From Sulfuricurvum sp. (GTDB lineage Bacteria > Campylobacterota > Campylobacteria > Campylobacterales > Sulfurimonadaceae), in NCBI GenBank assembly GCA_028718525.1, contig JAQULP010000006.1:40458-104457 (forward strand): a stretch of DNA of 64,000 bases, in the 5' to 3' direction. The notes under the pieces are model-generated. The model searched no databases and was not told the origin of the DNA. It worked only from the letters and a program-made list of their open reading frames with translations. The number at the start of each line of letters is the position of its first letter. Position 1 is the stretch's first letter. The translations under genes and the position numbers were made by a program. Below, piece after piece: positions 1-11,935 of the stretch.

Positions 1-2
1 AT

Positions 3-1040
3 CTTTCCCAGGGTGCCGGAGGGAGACGGGGGACAACGCTTCGTATCGATCAACCGATTTGGACAGGGGGCAAACTCGATGCGGCCGTCGACATTGCCCA
101 ATCGCAAAAAAATGAGTCCGAATACGCCCTCGATGAGAGTGCCTATAGCTTGATCGATACCCTTTTGCGGACGTTTCAGGGATATTTGCAGGCACAAGGC
201 TCTCTTAAAGCACTCCAAGAGGGGAGAATCGAACTCGAAACGCTCCGGGAGATGCTTGAGAGACGTATCGAAGCGGGGGTCTCTTCCCTGGCCGACCGTG
301 AGCTTTTGGCATCGCGCATCTCTCAAATCGATGCCGACATCCGTTTTGCCCAGACCAAACGCACCCTCTCCCTCAACCAGCTTAAACTTTTGACGGGAGA
401 ACCGGTTGCGGAAGATTTGGTTTTGGATCACCCTCCGTTTGAGGCCCAAACCGCCTCAGCCGACCGGTTGATCACCGATATGCTCTCTTCCCACCCCTCG
501 ATCAAAAAAATAGTCGCACAGATCCAAACGGCCGAAGCGGAAAAAGTACGGGCCAAAGCGGTCCTATGGCCCAACGTATCGCTCCGGGCCGAGCACCAGA
601 GGGGTTCGGTCTACACCGATTCCAGCGCTTCGGACTCTTACCTCTACCTCAATCTCCAGATGTCTCCGGGAGCAGGGCTCTCCGCCCTTTCAACGATCCA
701 AAGCGCCGAATCCAAGATCCTCCGGATTCAGTTCGACAAACTCTCCAAAGAGCAGCAGCTCAGCGATACCCTCCTGGCCAATTACAATAACTACCACTCG
801 GCCCACGATAAAATTGAGGGGATGCGCGCCACCATCGATTCCGCCCAAAAAGTGTTCGATTCCTATACCCGCCTTTTTATCGCCGGAAAGCGGCAATGGC
901 TTGATCTGGTCAACGCCTCGCGCGAACTGACGGGATATAAAACTTCCCTGAGCGATTCGGAAGCAACCCGTACTATAGCGGCCTATCAGCTCGCCCTTAT
1001 GAGGGGTGAAATCCAGTGGAAAAAAGAGGGGGAACAATGA
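3..1040 (+). CDS. TolC-family outer membrane efflux protein, 5' truncated by window edge
   Basis: Reading frame is open upstream of the listed ORF start to base 3 (…GTTLRIDQPIWTGGKLDAAVDIAQ…); coiled-coil TolC-like composition; followed by T1SS ABC and HlyD genes. Confidence 0.85.
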   Translation, partial: LSQGAGGRRGTTLRIDQPIWTGGKLDAAVDIAQSQKNESEYALDESAYSLIDTLLRTFQGYLQAQGSLKALQEGRIELETLREMLERRIEAGVSSLADRELLASRISQIDADIRFAQTKRTLSLNQLKLLTGEPVAEDLVLDHPPFEAQTASADRLITDMLSSHPSIKKIVAQIQTAEAEKVRAKAVLWPNVSLRAEHQRGSVYTDSSASDSYLYLNLQMSPGAGLSALSTIQSAESKILRIQFDKLSKEQQLSDTLLANYNNYHSAHDKIEGMRATIDSAQKVFDSYTRLFIAGKRQWLDLVNASRELTGYKTSLSDSEATRTIAAYQLALMRGEIQWKKEGEQ

Positions 1041-3154
1041 TCTATACCGATCACGAGAGCGTACGTCGGGATATCCGGTGGCTCGCAACCCAGTGTTCCC
1101 TCCCCCATCTGGCCTCTTCGCGTTTATCCGCGTATGAATATGACGCGCTCGAGCAAAAGATCACGGCCTCTGAAGATTCGGCGGTTACCGCTTTTTTGGA
1201 TACCTTTTTTGATGCGTTCAAACTGAAAAAACCCCACTGGAGCAAAACCCTGACCCATGAATCGCTCCCCTGCCTCGCCCTTGTCCCCGGAGAAGGGGTA
1301 CGGGTGATTTTGGAGCGCGAAGCCGACGGATCATGGATGAGCGACGGGGTTTCGGGGGTACGCCGGGATACCCATTTTATGGCCGGAACCCTCTTTGCAC
1401 CGATCAAAAACATCCGTGAATCCGAAGGGAAGCTCTCCGCTTCAAACATGTTCAAAGCGATAGCCTATCGTCAAAAACCGATCATCGTCTATGCGGCTAT
1501 CGCCTCGCTCAGCATCAATATTCTCGCCTTAGGGACCTCATTTTACAGCATGCAGGTTTACGACCGGGTCATTCCGACCCATGGGATATCGACTCTGATC
1601 GCCCTGAGTATCGGAGTATTTATCGCCGTATTTTTGGAGATGGTTTTAAAACTTTCCCGCTCCTCCATCCTCGATCACGCTTCCAAAAATATGGACGTCG
1701 CCTACTCGCACGATATCTTCGCCCGCTTTTTGAAAATACGTTCCGATGCCCTCCCCAAAAGTATCGGAACCTTGTCGGGACAGCTCCAAAGCTATGCGAC
1801 GGTCCGATCTTTCATCTCCTCGGCGGCGATGTATTTCGCAATCGACTTCCCCTTCTCGATGATTTTTTTAGCGGTGATTATCCTGATTGCCGGATGGACG
1901 ATGGGGTTCATCGCCCTGGCCTTTTTAATCGTTTCCATCATAACGGGGACGATTTTTCGCAAAAAGATCGAACACCTCTCCAAAACCTCGTCGATGGCCT
2001 CCCACAAAAAACTGGGGCTTCTGGTCGAAACGGTCGAAAATGCCGAAAACGTCAAAGCGACAGGGGCGGGGTGGAGTATCCTCAGCCGATGGAACGCCCT
2101 TACCGAAGAGGGGATTCATGACGATATCCTTATCCGCCACTACAGCGAGATGTCGAGCTATATGGCCGCCTTTTTTCAGCAGCTCAGCTACGTCGCCCTC
2201 GTCGCGGCGGGTTCTTATCTGGTCAGCACCACCGATACCCTCACGATGGGGGGACTCATCGCCGTTACTATCCTCTCGGGTCGGGTCCTCTCTCCCATCG
2301 CGTCGCTGCCGAATTTGCTTGTACAGTGGGGGAGAACCAAAATTGCGGTCAACGATTTAGACCGCGTCTACGCCCTCCCAAGCGACAATGAAGGGGTCGA
2401 CCGCCCCCTCTCTCCGTCGATCATCGAACCGCGGTTCGAATGCCGCGGCATCACCTTCGGCTACGGCAAAGATATGGCGGCGATCCAGATCCCCAAGCTC
2501 ACCATTAATCCCGGGGAGAGGATCGCGGTGCTAGGTTCCGTCGGCTCGGGAAAATCGACCCTGCTTAAACTCCTCTCCGGTTTATATATGCCTCAGGAGG
2601 GGAAATTGCTGATCAACGGAATCGATATCCACCACATCTCCCGCAATCGCCTCAATGAGACCATCGGCTATCTTCCCCAAAACGTCAAACTCTTCTCCGG
2701 AACGCTCCGCGACAACCTCCTTGCCGGACTGGTCGGGATCGAAGACGAAGCGATTATCCAAGCCGCCCAGAAAAGCGGCCTTATCCACCTGATCAATTCT
2801 CTGCCGCAAGGGCTCGATACTCCGGTCCCCGAAGGGGGAGAATCGGTTTCAGGAGGGCAAAAACAGATCATTGCCATTACACGGATGCTCCTTGCTTCAC
2901 CGAAAGTCTGGCTGCTGGATGAACCGACGGCAAGCATGGATGAGGCAACCGAAAGACATATCCTGAACCTCCTGCATCATAACGTTTCTGCCGATCAAAG
3001 CCTCATTGTCGTGACCCACAAACCGGCCATATTACGGGTCATTGACCGCATTATCGTCATGACCCCTCAGGGCGTCGCGATGGACGGCCCTCGGGATGCG
3101 GTACTCAAAGAGCTGCAAGAGCGCGCCACTTCAGTACAACAAGGGAAACAATGA
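1037..3154 (+). CDS. Type I secretion system permease/ATPase (LapB-like ABC transporter)
   Basis: Walker A GSVGSGKST, signature VSGGQKQ, Walker B VWLLDEPTASMD; N-terminal peptidase-like region plus TM domain; start MIYTDHES at about 1037. Confidence 0.9.
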   Translation: MIYTDHESVRRDIRWLATQCSLPHLASSRLSAYEYDALEQKITASEDSAVTAFLDTFFDAFKLKKPHWSKTLTHESLPCLALVPGEGVRVILEREADGSWMSDGVSGVRRDTHFMAGTLFAPIKNIRESEGKLSASNMFKAIAYRQKPIIVYAAIASLSINILALGTSFYSMQVYDRVIPTHGISTLIALSIGVFIAVFLEMVLKLSRSSILDHASKNMDVAYSHDIFARFLKIRSDALPKSIGTLSGQLQSYATVRSFISSAAMYFAIDFPFSMIFLAVIILIAGWTMGFIALAFLIVSIITGTIFRKKIEHLSKTSSMASHKKLGLLVETVENAENVKATGAGWSILSRWNALTEEGIHDDILIRHYSEMSSYMAAFFQQLSYVALVAAGSYLVSTTDTLTMGGLIAVTILSGRVLSPIASLPNLLVQWGRTKIAVNDLDRVYALPSDNEGVDRPLSPSIIEPRFECRGITFGYGKDMAAIQIPKLTINPGERIAVLGSVGSGKSTLLKLLSGLYMPQEGKLLINGIDIHHISRNRLNETIGYLPQNVKLFSGTLRDNLLAGLVGIEDEAIIQAAQKSGLIHLINSLPQGLDTPVPEGGESVSGGQKQIIAITRMLLASPKVWLLDEPTASMDEATERHILNLLHHNVSADQSLIVVTHKPAILRVIDRIIVMTPQGVAMDGPRDAVLKELQERATSVQQGKQ

Positions 3155-4320
3155 AAACCTCCCCTCTACCTTACGCCGCACGGATCAATCCGGTCTGGAT
3201 CATCATCGGTTCGCTCCTCATCGTGATTATCCCTTTTTTCGTATGGGCATCCAATGCCCGAATCGATCAAATCTCCCACGCACAAGGGCAAGTCATTGCC
3301 TCGGCCAAAACACAGGAGATCCAGTCGGCTAATGACGGAGTGATCGAAAAAATCTACGTTCGCGAGGGGCAAAAGGTTAAAAAAGGGGAGCGCCTTGCGG
3401 TACTGGAGCGTTCTCAGTCCCAGGCTTCGTATGACGACAGCCGGGCCAAAGTTGCCGCGCTTCAGGCGGCACTGACCCGTTTACGCGCCGAAGTATACGG
3501 CAAAGAGCTCACCTTTTCCCCTCTGGCAAAAATGTATCCCGAATTTGTCGATAACCAAACGGCACTCTTTCACCGTCGGCAACAGGCCCTAAACGATGAA
3601 ATTTCAGCACTGAACGAATCGCTCAAACTGGCTCAGGATGAGCTCAATCTTAACCTCCCTCTCCTCGAAAACGGTGATATCGGCGCTACCGAAATTATCC
3701 GTATTAAACGTCAAATCGCCGATTTGAAAGGGCAGATTTCCAATAAACGGAATAAATACTTTCAAGACTCCCAGGCGGAGATGACCAAAGCCGAAGAGGA
3801 GCTCTCCACCAAAGAGCAGGAGCTCAATGACCGCACCATTACGCTCGAACGCACCGTCATCAATGCCCCGATGGATGCTATCGTCAAAAATATCATCCTG
3901 ACGACCCAGGGGGCCCGTGTACGCCCCGGAGACGTCATTTTAGAACTCGTCCCCTCAGGAGACCGCCTGATCATCGAAGCCAAACTCAGCCCGGCGGATA
4001 TCTCTTTTATCAAAGCGGGGCAAAAAGCGGCGATCAAACTCGATGCCTACGATTACAGCATTTACGGTATCTTTGAGGGAAAAGTAAGCTATATCAGCCC
4101 CGATACGCTGATCGAAAAAACGGCACAGGGGGATAAATACTATTTTCGGGTTCAACTGAGCCTTGATCAAAACGAGCTTATTTCCAAATCGGGGAAAAAG
4201 ATTGAAATTGCACCGGGAATGTCGGCACAGGTCGATATCATTACCGGAAACCGAAGCGTCTTAACCTATCTGGCCAAACCAATGGTTAAAACCCTCGGCG
4301 AATCGTTTCACGAGCGTTAA
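3151..4320 (+). CDS. HlyD-family type I secretion periplasmic adaptor
   Basis: N-terminal TM, biotinyl-lipoyl like DGVIEKIYVREGQKVKKGERL, long coiled coil, C-terminal barrel; overlaps the upstream ABC gene. Confidence 0.9.
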   Translation: MKTSPLPYAARINPVWIIIGSLLIVIIPFFVWASNARIDQISHAQGQVIASAKTQEIQSANDGVIEKIYVREGQKVKKGERLAVLERSQSQASYDDSRAKVAALQAALTRLRAEVYGKELTFSPLAKMYPEFVDNQTALFHRRQQALNDEISALNESLKLAQDELNLNLPLLENGDIGATEIIRIKRQIADLKGQISNKRNKYFQDSQAEMTKAEEELSTKEQELNDRTITLERTVINAPMDAIVKNIILTTQGARVRPGDVILELVPSGDRLIIEAKLSPADISFIKAGQKAAIKLDAYDYSIYGIFEGKVSYISPDTLIEKTAQGDKYYFRVQLSLDQNELISKSGKKIEIAPGMSAQVDIITGNRSVLTYLAKPMVKTLGESFHER

Positions 4321-5663
4321 GACATAAGCGCTATCAGATGATTGACCGTCTCTTCGTAGCGGGTCATCTTCATCGAATCTTGGGAGAGAAACTCCTCCAT
4401 CTTCTCTTTTTTGCCAATTGCTTCATCCAGTTCCCGGTCACTCCCTTTGACGTATGCACCGATCCGAATCAGCATCTCATTCTCTTTTAATAACGTATAC
4501 AAACGGCGAAAACGGCGAACGGCGGCAAGATGTTCCGCCGATATTATGTCGTTCATTACCCGCGATGCGGAATTCAGAATATGGATCGGAGGATATATCC
4601 CAAAATCGGTCAGCTCGCGCGAAAGGACGATATGCCCGTCCAAAATCGATCGGGACTGATCGGCAATCGGATCGCTCATATCGTCCCCCTCAACCAAAAC
4701 CGTAAAAAATGCGGTAATCGAACCGCTCCCCTCCTCTTTACCGGCGCGCTCCATCAGTTGCGGCAAAAGCGTCAGGGAAGAAGGGGGATACCCTTTGGAG
4801 GTGGGAGGCTCCCCGAGTGCGAGACCGATTTCACGCTGTGCCATTGCAAAACGGGTCACCGAGTCCATCATAAACAAGACATCGTGTCCGCGGGATTTAA
4901 AATATTCGGCGACACTCATGGCACTAAATGCGCCGTACTTGCGCATCAACGGCGAATCATCCGAAGTCGCGACCACCAAAACCGTATTCTCTAGATTTCC
5001 GCCAAGCGATTTTTCGATAAATTCGGGAACTTCGCGCCCCCGTTCACCGATTAGGGCAACCACTTTGATGGGGGCATCCGCTCCGCGGACAATCATCCCC
5101 ATTAACGTCGATTTCCCCACGCCGCTTCCGGCAAAAATTCCCAGTTTTTGCCCTTTTCCGCACGTAAGCAATCCATCAATCGTTTTTACCCCGACACTGA
5201 ATACTTCGTCAATCATCCCCCGTTTCATGGCCGCGATGGGTGCTTTAATGATAGATTCCAGGTGGCTCCCCCCGATAGGACCTTTCCCGTCAATCGGATT
5301 CATAAACGGGTCAACAACCCGACCGAGCAACCCATCCCCTACCTCGATCAGCATACCGCTTTGATTCGGGTAGATTTTATCCCCGGCCCGAAAACCTTCA
5401 ATAAAGCGAAACGGGGTAATAAAAAAGCGGTTCCTCTCTACTTCACTCACCATCCCCAGTGCCGAAGTACCGTTCATTTCACTGACCATCATGACCGTAT
5501 CACCGATACTTACATGCAACCCTTCCGCAATGATCACGGTAGGACTGATTTTTGTGACGGTACCGAATACGGTTGTCAGTTTTTCACTTCCCAAACGGCT
5601 GCGCAGCGCTTTGAGCGGCATGTTTAACATTCTCCCGATGCGGGCAGCCTCAGCAGATTGCAA
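4317..5663 (-). CDS. fliI: Flagellar protein export ATPase FliI
   Basis: GIFAGSGVGKSTLMGMIVR, VVALIGERGREVPEFIE, F1-beta-like ATPase of FliI type. Confidence 0.93.
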   Translation of the reverse strand: MQSAEAARIGRMLNMPLKALRSRLGSEKLTTVFGTVTKISPTVIIAEGLHVSIGDTVMMVSEMNGTSALGMVSEVERNRFFITPFRFIEGFRAGDKIYPNQSGMLIEVGDGLLGRVVDPFMNPIDGKGPIGGSHLESIIKAPIAAMKRGMIDEVFSVGVKTIDGLLTCGKGQKLGIFAGSGVGKSTLMGMIVRGADAPIKVVALIGERGREVPEFIEKSLGGNLENTVLVVATSDDSPLMRKYGAFSAMSVAEYFKSRGHDVLFMMDSVTRFAMAQREIGLALGEPPTSKGYPPSSLTLLPQLMERAGKEEGSGSITAFFTVLVEGDDMSDPIADQSRSILDGHIVLSRELTDFGIYPPIHILNSASRVMNDIISAEHLAAVRRFRRLYTLLKENEMLIRIGAYVKGSDRELDEAIGKKEKMEEFLSQDSMKMTRYEETVNHLIALMS

Positions 5664-5724
5664 AAGAGACGGCTCTCTTTGCGGCTAACATGGGCGTTGC
5701 TTATGGTTGTGCATCCCATGACGG

Positions 5725-6327
5725 CTAGTAACGGTTCCCGCTGGAAGAGTTGATAAGGCTGAAAAACTCCATCCGTGTTTTCTCATCCCGTTTGAACAAC
5801 CCGCGCAAGGCACTTGAGGTCGTCGTTGAGCTTATTTTTTCGACTCCGCGCATCTCCATACACATATGGCGCGCCTGAATCACTACGGCCACCCCTTTGG
5901 GAGAGACCGCCTGCATCAGAGCATCGGCAATCTGTTCGGTCAGCTGTTCTTGAATCTGCATCCGCCGTGCAAATACATCGACGACACGGGGAATTTTCGA
6001 AAGGCCGACCACTTTTCCATCCGGAATATAGGCCACGTGAGCCCGTCCGATTATCGGAAGCAGATGATGTTCGCAAGTAGAATAAAATTCAATATCTTTA
6101 ATCAACACCATCTCATCGTTACTGCTGGCAAACATCGCCGAATTCAAAATATTTTGAGGATCTTCCTTGTACCCCCCGAACATGAACTCATACGCTTTCA
6201 ACACCCGGTGGGGGGTCTTTTCCAGCCCCTCACGATTTACATCTTCTCCGACGTAACGGATCATGGTTTTTACCGCTTCTTCAAAATTTTGCTGTTCTGT
6301 TGCGTTTGACATCGACTCTCTCATCAC
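5725..6327 (-). CDS. folE: GTP cyclohydrolase I
   Basis: [44 protein letters not shown] motifs. Confidence 0.95.
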   Translation of the reverse strand: MMRESMSNATEQQNFEEAVKTMIRYVGEDVNREGLEKTPHRVLKAYEFMFGGYKEDPQNILNSAMFASSNDEMVLIKDIEFYSTCEHHLLPIIGRAHVAYIPDGKVVGLSKIPRVVDVFARRMQIQEQLTEQIADALMQAVSPKGVAVVIQARHMCMEMRGVEKISSTTTSSALRGLFKRDEKTRMEFFSLINSSSGNRY

Positions 6328-6452
6328 GAATAATATTGTTACACGGACTTTATCACGTCTTAGCTTTTATTTTAATTCAGCATAGCATTAACCCTTTTTG
6401 GATATTATTGCCACCATTTAGTCTACTAAGACAACGTAACAAAGGGATTTTA

Positions 6453-7748
6453 ATGCAAATAACCACCAACAAAATCGACTCAGCCAACGCAAAAATCAAT
6501 GCGGCCATCACTCGCGGAACCATCGATGCCAACATCGAAAAAATCGCGCAACAGCTCTCTAAAGAGGCTAAAATTGCCGGTTTCCGCAAAGGAAAAGTAC
6601 CTGTTAGCGCAGTAAAAAAACAATACGGTGAACGTTTGGTTCAAGATGCAGAAGCACAAGCACTACGTGACCTTTTGAATACCGCCCTTGAAGAGATGGC
6701 CATTGCAGCCGATACCCTTATCGGTGAACCTCAAATTGCTAAATTCGATAAAAATGAAAACGGTATCGACGTTGAAGTCGTTGTCGCTATGCGCCCGGCT
6801 ATCGAACTTGGCGATTATGCTGCAATGGTCCCGGATGTTGCCAAACCTGCTATTGACGATGCGGCTATTACCGCACGTATCGAAGAACTTGCATCCGCAC
6901 AGGCACCTTTTGTCAATGTCGAGGAAGATCGTCCGTTGGTAAGCGGTGACACGGCTCTTATTGACTTTGAAGGATTTGTTGACGGTGAAGCATTCGAAGG
7001 CGGTAAAGCAGAAGGGTTCTCACTTCGCCTAGGGAGCGGACAGTTCATCCCTGGATTCGAAGATCAAGTGATCGGTATGAAAAAAGATGAAGAGAAAACC
7101 ATTGACGTAACTTTCCCTGAAAACTACGGCGGGAAACAGCTAGCCGGCAAAGCTGCTCAATTCAAAGTAAAAGTTCATGCGATCCAAGCAAAAGAAGCGG
7201 TCGTACTGGATGATGAATTGGCGAAAAAAATGCTTCCTGGTTTTGAAGACGCAACTTTGGATATGCTGAAAGAAAAAGTAAAAGAGCAACTCGAAAGCGA
7301 AGCGATGAGCGCCCTTTACAATAACGAGCTTAAACCGTCGTTGATGGAAACATTCGTAAGCGCATTCACGATCGATCTTCCTGAATTCATTGTAGAGCAA
7401 GAGATGGATATGGCTTTGAATAAAAAAGCGCGCGAAATGAACGAAACGGAAATTGAAGAGCTTCGAAACGATGCGGAAAAAGTAAAAGCGCTACGTGAAA
7501 CCTTCCGTGATGATGCTTCCCGTGCCGTAAAAGCAACGTTTATCGTTGATGCTTTGGCAAAAGCGGAAAACATCCTTGTAAACGAACAAGAGTTGATGCA
7601 AACGATCTATTACGAAGCGATGCAAATGGGTCAAGATCCTGCAGCCGTTTACAAACACTACCAAGAATCCGGTTACCTTCCGGCAATTCAAATGGCGATG
7701 ATTGAAGACCGCGTATTGAGCAAATTACTTAACGATAAAATCAAGTAA
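6453..7748 (+). CDS. tig: Trigger factor
   Basis: [26 protein letters not shown] ribosome-binding motif; FKBP-like [41 protein letters not shown]. Confidence 0.95.
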   Translation: MQITTNKIDSANAKINAAITRGTIDANIEKIAQQLSKEAKIAGFRKGKVPVSAVKKQYGERLVQDAEAQALRDLLNTALEEMAIAADTLIGEPQIAKFDKNENGIDVEVVVAMRPAIELGDYAAMVPDVAKPAIDDAAITARIEELASAQAPFVNVEEDRPLVSGDTALIDFEGFVDGEAFEGGKAEGFSLRLGSGQFIPGFEDQVIGMKKDEEKTIDVTFPENYGGKQLAGKAAQFKVKVHAIQAKEAVVLDDELAKKMLPGFEDATLDMLKEKVKEQLESEAMSALYNNELKPSLMETFVSAFTIDLPEFIVEQEMDMALNKKAREMNETEIEELRNDAEKVKALRETFRDDASRAVKATFIVDALAKAENILVNEQELMQTIYYEAMQMGQDPAAVYKHYQESGYLPAIQMAMIEDRVLSKLLNDKIK

Positions 7749-7753
7749 TTACG

Positions 7754-8350
7754 ATGAGCTACATCCCTTACGTCATTGAAAAAACGGGGCGCGGAGAGCG
7801 CTCGTATGACATTTATTCACGTCTTCTCAAAGATCGTATTATTATGCTAAGCGGAGAGGTTCACGACGGTGTCGCTTCTTCGATTGTAGCCCAATTGCTC
7901 TTTTTGGAAGCGGAAGACCCTCAAAAAGATATCTATTTTTACATCAATTCCCCGGGTGGGGTTATCACCTCGGGAATGGCGATTTACGATACGATGAACT
8001 ATATTCGCCCTGATGTGTGTACTATCTGTATCGGCCAAGCCGCATCCATGGGGGCATTTTTGCTCAGTTCGGGTGCAAAAGGGAAGCGCTACGCCCTTCC
8101 TCACGCACGCATCATGATCCACCAGCCTCTTGGCGGTGCACAAGGGCAGGCAACCGATATCGAAATTCAGGCCAAAGAGATTTTGCGCATGAAAGCGGAA
8201 CTTAACGAAATTTTGGCCAAAAACTGCGGACAAAGCGTTAAAAAACTTGAAAAAGATACAGACCGAGATAATTTTATGTCAGCCGCAGAAGCGGTAACAT
8301 ATGGTATTATTGACGAAGTATTGGTTCAAAAAGAAAAAGAAGAAAAGTAA
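7754..8350 (+). CDS. clpP: ATP-dependent Clp protease proteolytic subunit
   Basis: [69 protein letters not shown]. Confidence 0.97.
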   Translation: MSYIPYVIEKTGRGERSYDIYSRLLKDRIIMLSGEVHDGVASSIVAQLLFLEAEDPQKDIYFYINSPGGVITSGMAIYDTMNYIRPDVCTICIGQAASMGAFLLSSGAKGKRYALPHARIMIHQPLGGAQGQATDIEIQAKEILRMKAELNEILAKNCGQSVKKLEKDTDRDNFMSAAEAVTYGIIDEVLVQKEKEEK

Positions 8351-8361
8351 AAGGGACATGC

Positions 8362-9411
8362 ATGTCGAGTATAAGTGATCTCAAGCATTCACAACGACAA
8401 GCTTCCAAAAAGCCGATGGAAGAGAGTATGCCGGTGAATATCTCTTCCCTCAGCGATCCCACCAGCGATCTTGAGATCTTTTCAAAAGAAGTTTTGAATG
8501 CCCTTATTTCAGACAATCTTCCCCCGACCCCCAGCAATTTCGCCCTCTATTTTGACCGTATTTTAGAAGACAAAAGCGAAAGCCTGCGCCGTCAAATTGG
8601 TGCTATCTTGGAACTTGAAGAGGGGAATCAGGACGAAAAAAGCGTTGAATTGGAAAAAACACTCAAACAGGGGTTCTCTTCCATCAAAAGCCTTTTGCAA
8701 TTGAGCGCTACCCTCTATAAAAATATTGCCCTTATGGAAAAAATTCTCGACAAACGAAAAGATGAAATCAAAAGTATTCCGTCCCTTTCAGGTGCAAATG
8801 AACTCCTCTCTTCATTAGGGAACGATGTCGGGAAGTTAAGCGGGATTCTGAAAAAACAGGTCACCCATATGAAATCTATCTATGACGAAACGGCCACGAT
8901 CGTCAAACAGGTAGAAAACGAAACCATATTTGATGATCAGTACGGTGTCTATAACAAACGCTATCTCCTCACCAAACTGGATCAAGAGCGCAATTTGATC
9001 GATGAGTTCAAACATAAAAGTTCACTGATTACCGTCCGTCTTTCGCGTGAAACCTCCAGCACCATGCAAAGTGACAAAGCGCAACAGCTTATGGTCCGTA
9101 CCGTAGCCCGACTTCTATTGAAAACCTCTCGGCGCAGTGACATCGTCGCCCACTACGGAGAGGGGATTTTCGCCATGGTACTGAAACATACCGACATCGA
9201 GAGTGCCAAAAAAGCTTCCGAGCGCCTTTATGATCTCGTAGCATCCAGCAATTTTTTCCTTGCGGAAAAAGAGATTCAGCTCCGTATCGCCATCGGCGTC
9301 GTGGAACTCAATTCATCCGTCGGGATGGAACAAACCCTTTTGTGCACGCTAAACGCGATGGATACAGCTGATAATACCCCAAATACTCGCTATATGGTTT
9401 GTAGCCAATAA
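8362..9411 (+). CDS. GGDEF-domain-like protein with degenerate active site
   Basis: C-terminal diguanylate-cyclase-like fold ([19 protein letters not shown]… [11 protein letters not shown]); GG[D/E]EF replaced by YGEGIF. Confidence 0.75.
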   Translation: MSSISDLKHSQRQASKKPMEESMPVNISSLSDPTSDLEIFSKEVLNALISDNLPPTPSNFALYFDRILEDKSESLRRQIGAILELEEGNQDEKSVELEKTLKQGFSSIKSLLQLSATLYKNIALMEKILDKRKDEIKSIPSLSGANELLSSLGNDVGKLSGILKKQVTHMKSIYDETATIVKQVENETIFDDQYGVYNKRYLLTKLDQERNLIDEFKHKSSLITVRLSRETSSTMQSDKAQQLMVRTVARLLLKTSRRSDIVAHYGEGIFAMVLKHTDIESAKKASERLYDLVASSNFFLAEKEIQLRIAIGVVELNSSVGMEQTLLCTLNAMDTADNTPNTRYMVCSQ

Positions 9412-9418
9412 GGTCTCT

Positions 9419-9934
9419 ATGCTTCTCCCTATTATTACCTACCCCGATAAACAACTCAAAGTCCGTTCGCGTGACGTGGTTGATTTTGATCCGACACTGC
9501 ATACCTTTTTGGACGATATGTTTGAAACCATGCTCGCTTCAAACGGCATTGGGCTGGCAGCCATCCAGGTAGCCAATCCGATTCGCGTCCTCATCCTCTG
9601 CATCCCGGATGAAGAAGGAAACCAACCCAAAGAAAATCTCCTTGAAATTATCAATCCCGTGATTCATGAACCTCAAGGAAGCGTCATGTATCAAGAGGGG
9701 TGCCTTAGCGTCCCCGGCTTTTACGAAGATGTCGAACGGTATGAAAAGCTAACCCTCCACTATAAAAATCGCCATGGCGAATCCTGTTCTTTGGAAGCGG
9801 ATGAACTGCTGGCCATCGCTATCCAGCATGAGATAGATCACCTTGACGGAAAACTCTTTATTGAGAAACTGACCTACAACCGCCGCAAAAAATTTGAAAA
9901 AGAGTACAAAAAAGCCCTCAAAGAGAAAAAATAG
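9419..9934 (+). CDS. def: Peptide deformylase
   Basis: [29 protein letters not shown] motifs. Confidence 0.96.
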   Translation: MLLPIITYPDKQLKVRSRDVVDFDPTLHTFLDDMFETMLASNGIGLAAIQVANPIRVLILCIPDEEGNQPKENLLEIINPVIHEPQGSVMYQEGCLSVPGFYEDVERYEKLTLHYKNRHGESCSLEADELLAIAIQHEIDHLDGKLFIEKLTYNRRKKFEKEYKKALKEKK

Positions 9935-10124
9935 TATTGCATATAGCAATATTATTACCCTTTTTTATACGTATACCGTAAAATCTTTCCGTACGACACC
10001 ACATTAAGCGTTTAAATACGTTTTTATTAATACTATTTTAATTAAGTCTGCCAAACATAATAATTCCATTCTCTTTTATTGTTACCGAAATACAATAAGC
10101 AAGAACGATCATGGAGGTATACTT

Positions 10125-10373
10125 ATGAAATGGTTAGATAAACGATACTACAGTATCTATCTGGTTACGGCTATTATCAGTGGGTGTTTCATTTTTATGG
10201 GACTAAGTACCTTTGCCGTGTTTGAATCCATCGGAAACGGAAAAACCAGTTCCGATCTGGCTTTGGAAACGGCTAAAAAAACCTGTTTGGCACACAAAGG
10301 GGAACTGATTCTCGTCAATCAGCATAATCCACTTTACACCAAATGCATCACAGGGCGTACTGAACATAACTAA
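10125..10373 (+). CDS. Small hypothetical membrane protein (82 aa)
   Basis: ORF with upstream GGAGG; one predicted N-terminal TM segment. Confidence 0.6.
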   Translation: MKWLDKRYYSIYLVTAIISGCFIFMGLSTFAVFESIGNGKTSSDLALETAKKTCLAHKGELILVNQHNPLYTKCITGRTEHN

Positions 10374-10426
10374 CCGATTAGACAGCTGCATTCAGACTCA
10401 TCCGATAATGGCAAGGAGCCGACAGC

Positions 10427-11935
10427 ATGAAGCAATTGTTATGCGCAACTTTTGAAGGGATCGACGCCAAAATAGTTGAAGTACAATTTACCGCAACCAA
10501 AGGGCTCCCTGCCTTTACCATAGTCGGTATGGCCAATACGGCCATAACCGAGTCCAAAGAGCGGGTAAAATCGGCTCTATTAAGCAATAGCTATACGTTT
10601 CCCCCAAAACGCCTTACCATCAATCTTGCCCCCAGTGATTTACGTAAAGAGGGGTCCCATTTCGATCTCCCCATCGCTGTTTTAATTGCGTTGGGGAATC
10701 ATGAAGTAGATCTGAGCGAATGGTACGTATTTGGGGAGCTTGGGTTGGATGGAAGCGTTACCGAGAATACCCTCCTCTATCCGATCCTATTGTCGTTGGC
10801 AAACCAGGGGGTGATAAAGCGGGCAATCGTCCCCATGATAAGTTTGCCTAAACTCTCTAAAATACCCGGCATCGCCTTTTACGGCGTCGAATCGTTAAAC
10901 GACACGCTCACCCTCTTGCGTGCCGATCAACTGCCGCAACGAGACGGATACACAACCGACTTTGATTTTAACCGAATCAGCCATAATGAGGAAAAATACT
11001 ATTTTCATGAAATCTACCCCGTCGATTTTATCGATATCAAGGGGCAAGAACACGCTAAACGTGCGGCATTGATCGCCGCAGCGGGGATGCACAATCTTTT
11101 GCTTGAAGGGTCGCCCGGATCCGGGAAATCGATGATTGCCAAACGACTTGTTCACATTATGCCCCCGCTGCACAATAACGAGATGCTAGAATGTGCGAAA
11201 CTCGAAATTCTGGAGGGGAAAGATCCCTCGTTCTCCCCTTTGCGCCCCTTTCGTGCACCTCATCACTCCAGTACGGGAGCCAGTATCTTCGGCGGGGGAG
11301 CCCATAAAGCGCAAATCGGAGAGGTGGGATTGGCCCATGGAGGGATTTTATTTTTCGACGAACTTCCGCACTTTTCAAAAACGGTACTCGAAGCGTTACG
11401 CGAGCCTCTGGAAGACCGTCATATCCGAATCTCACGGGTAAATACCAAAGTCACCTATAATGCCAATTTTTTGTTTGTAGCGGCTATGAACCCATGCCCC
11501 TGCGGGAATCTTTTTAGCACAACAACCGCATGCAGATGCAGCGATCTGGAGATAAACCGCTATAAATCACGCCTCTCCGACCCGTTTTTAGACCGGATTG
11601 ATCTGTATGTACAGATGCATGCGGTAACTGCCGGTGACAAACCCAGCGTAACCTCAAAAGAGCTGCATGAAAAAGTTCGTGAAGCGTTTTTACGGCAAAA
11701 GGGTCGAGGACAAAAACGGCTCAACGGTGCACTAAGCGATGCGGAGATCGCCCGATTTTGCCCGTTAAACGATGAAGCGCAAACGGTTATCGACCAGGCT
11801 ATCGGGAGATTCGGACTCTCATTCAGAGCGGTCAGTCGCGTTCTCAAAGTCGCACGTACCATTGCCGATATCGAAGGGAAAGAGGAGATTGAAAAAAGGG
11901 AGCTGCTGGAGGCACTCAGCTATCGGAAACGATAG
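10427..11935 (+). CDS. comM: YifB/ComM family Mg chelatase-like AAA ATPase
   Basis: GSPGSGKSMIAKRL, FRAPHHSSTGASIFGGG, GILFFDELPHF, AAMNPCPCGN. Confidence 0.93.
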   Translation: MKQLLCATFEGIDAKIVEVQFTATKGLPAFTIVGMANTAITESKERVKSALLSNSYTFPPKRLTINLAPSDLRKEGSHFDLPIAVLIALGNHEVDLSEWYVFGELGLDGSVTENTLLYPILLSLANQGVIKRAIVPMISLPKLSKIPGIAFYGVESLNDTLTLLRADQLPQRDGYTTDFDFNRISHNEEKYYFHEIYPVDFIDIKGQEHAKRAALIAAAGMHNLLLEGSPGSGKSMIAKRLVHIMPPLHNNEMLECAKLEILEGKDPSFSPLRPFRAPHHSSTGASIFGGGAHKAQIGEVGLAHGGILFFDELPHFSKTVLEALREPLEDRHIRISRVNTKVTYNANFLFVAAMNPCPCGNLFSTTTACRCSDLEINRYKSRLSDPFLDRIDLYVQMHAVTAGDKPSVTSKELHEKVREAFLRQKGRGQKRLNGALSDAEIARFCPLNDEAQTVIDQAIGRFGLSFRAVSRVLKVARTIADIEGKEEIEKRELLEALSYRKR

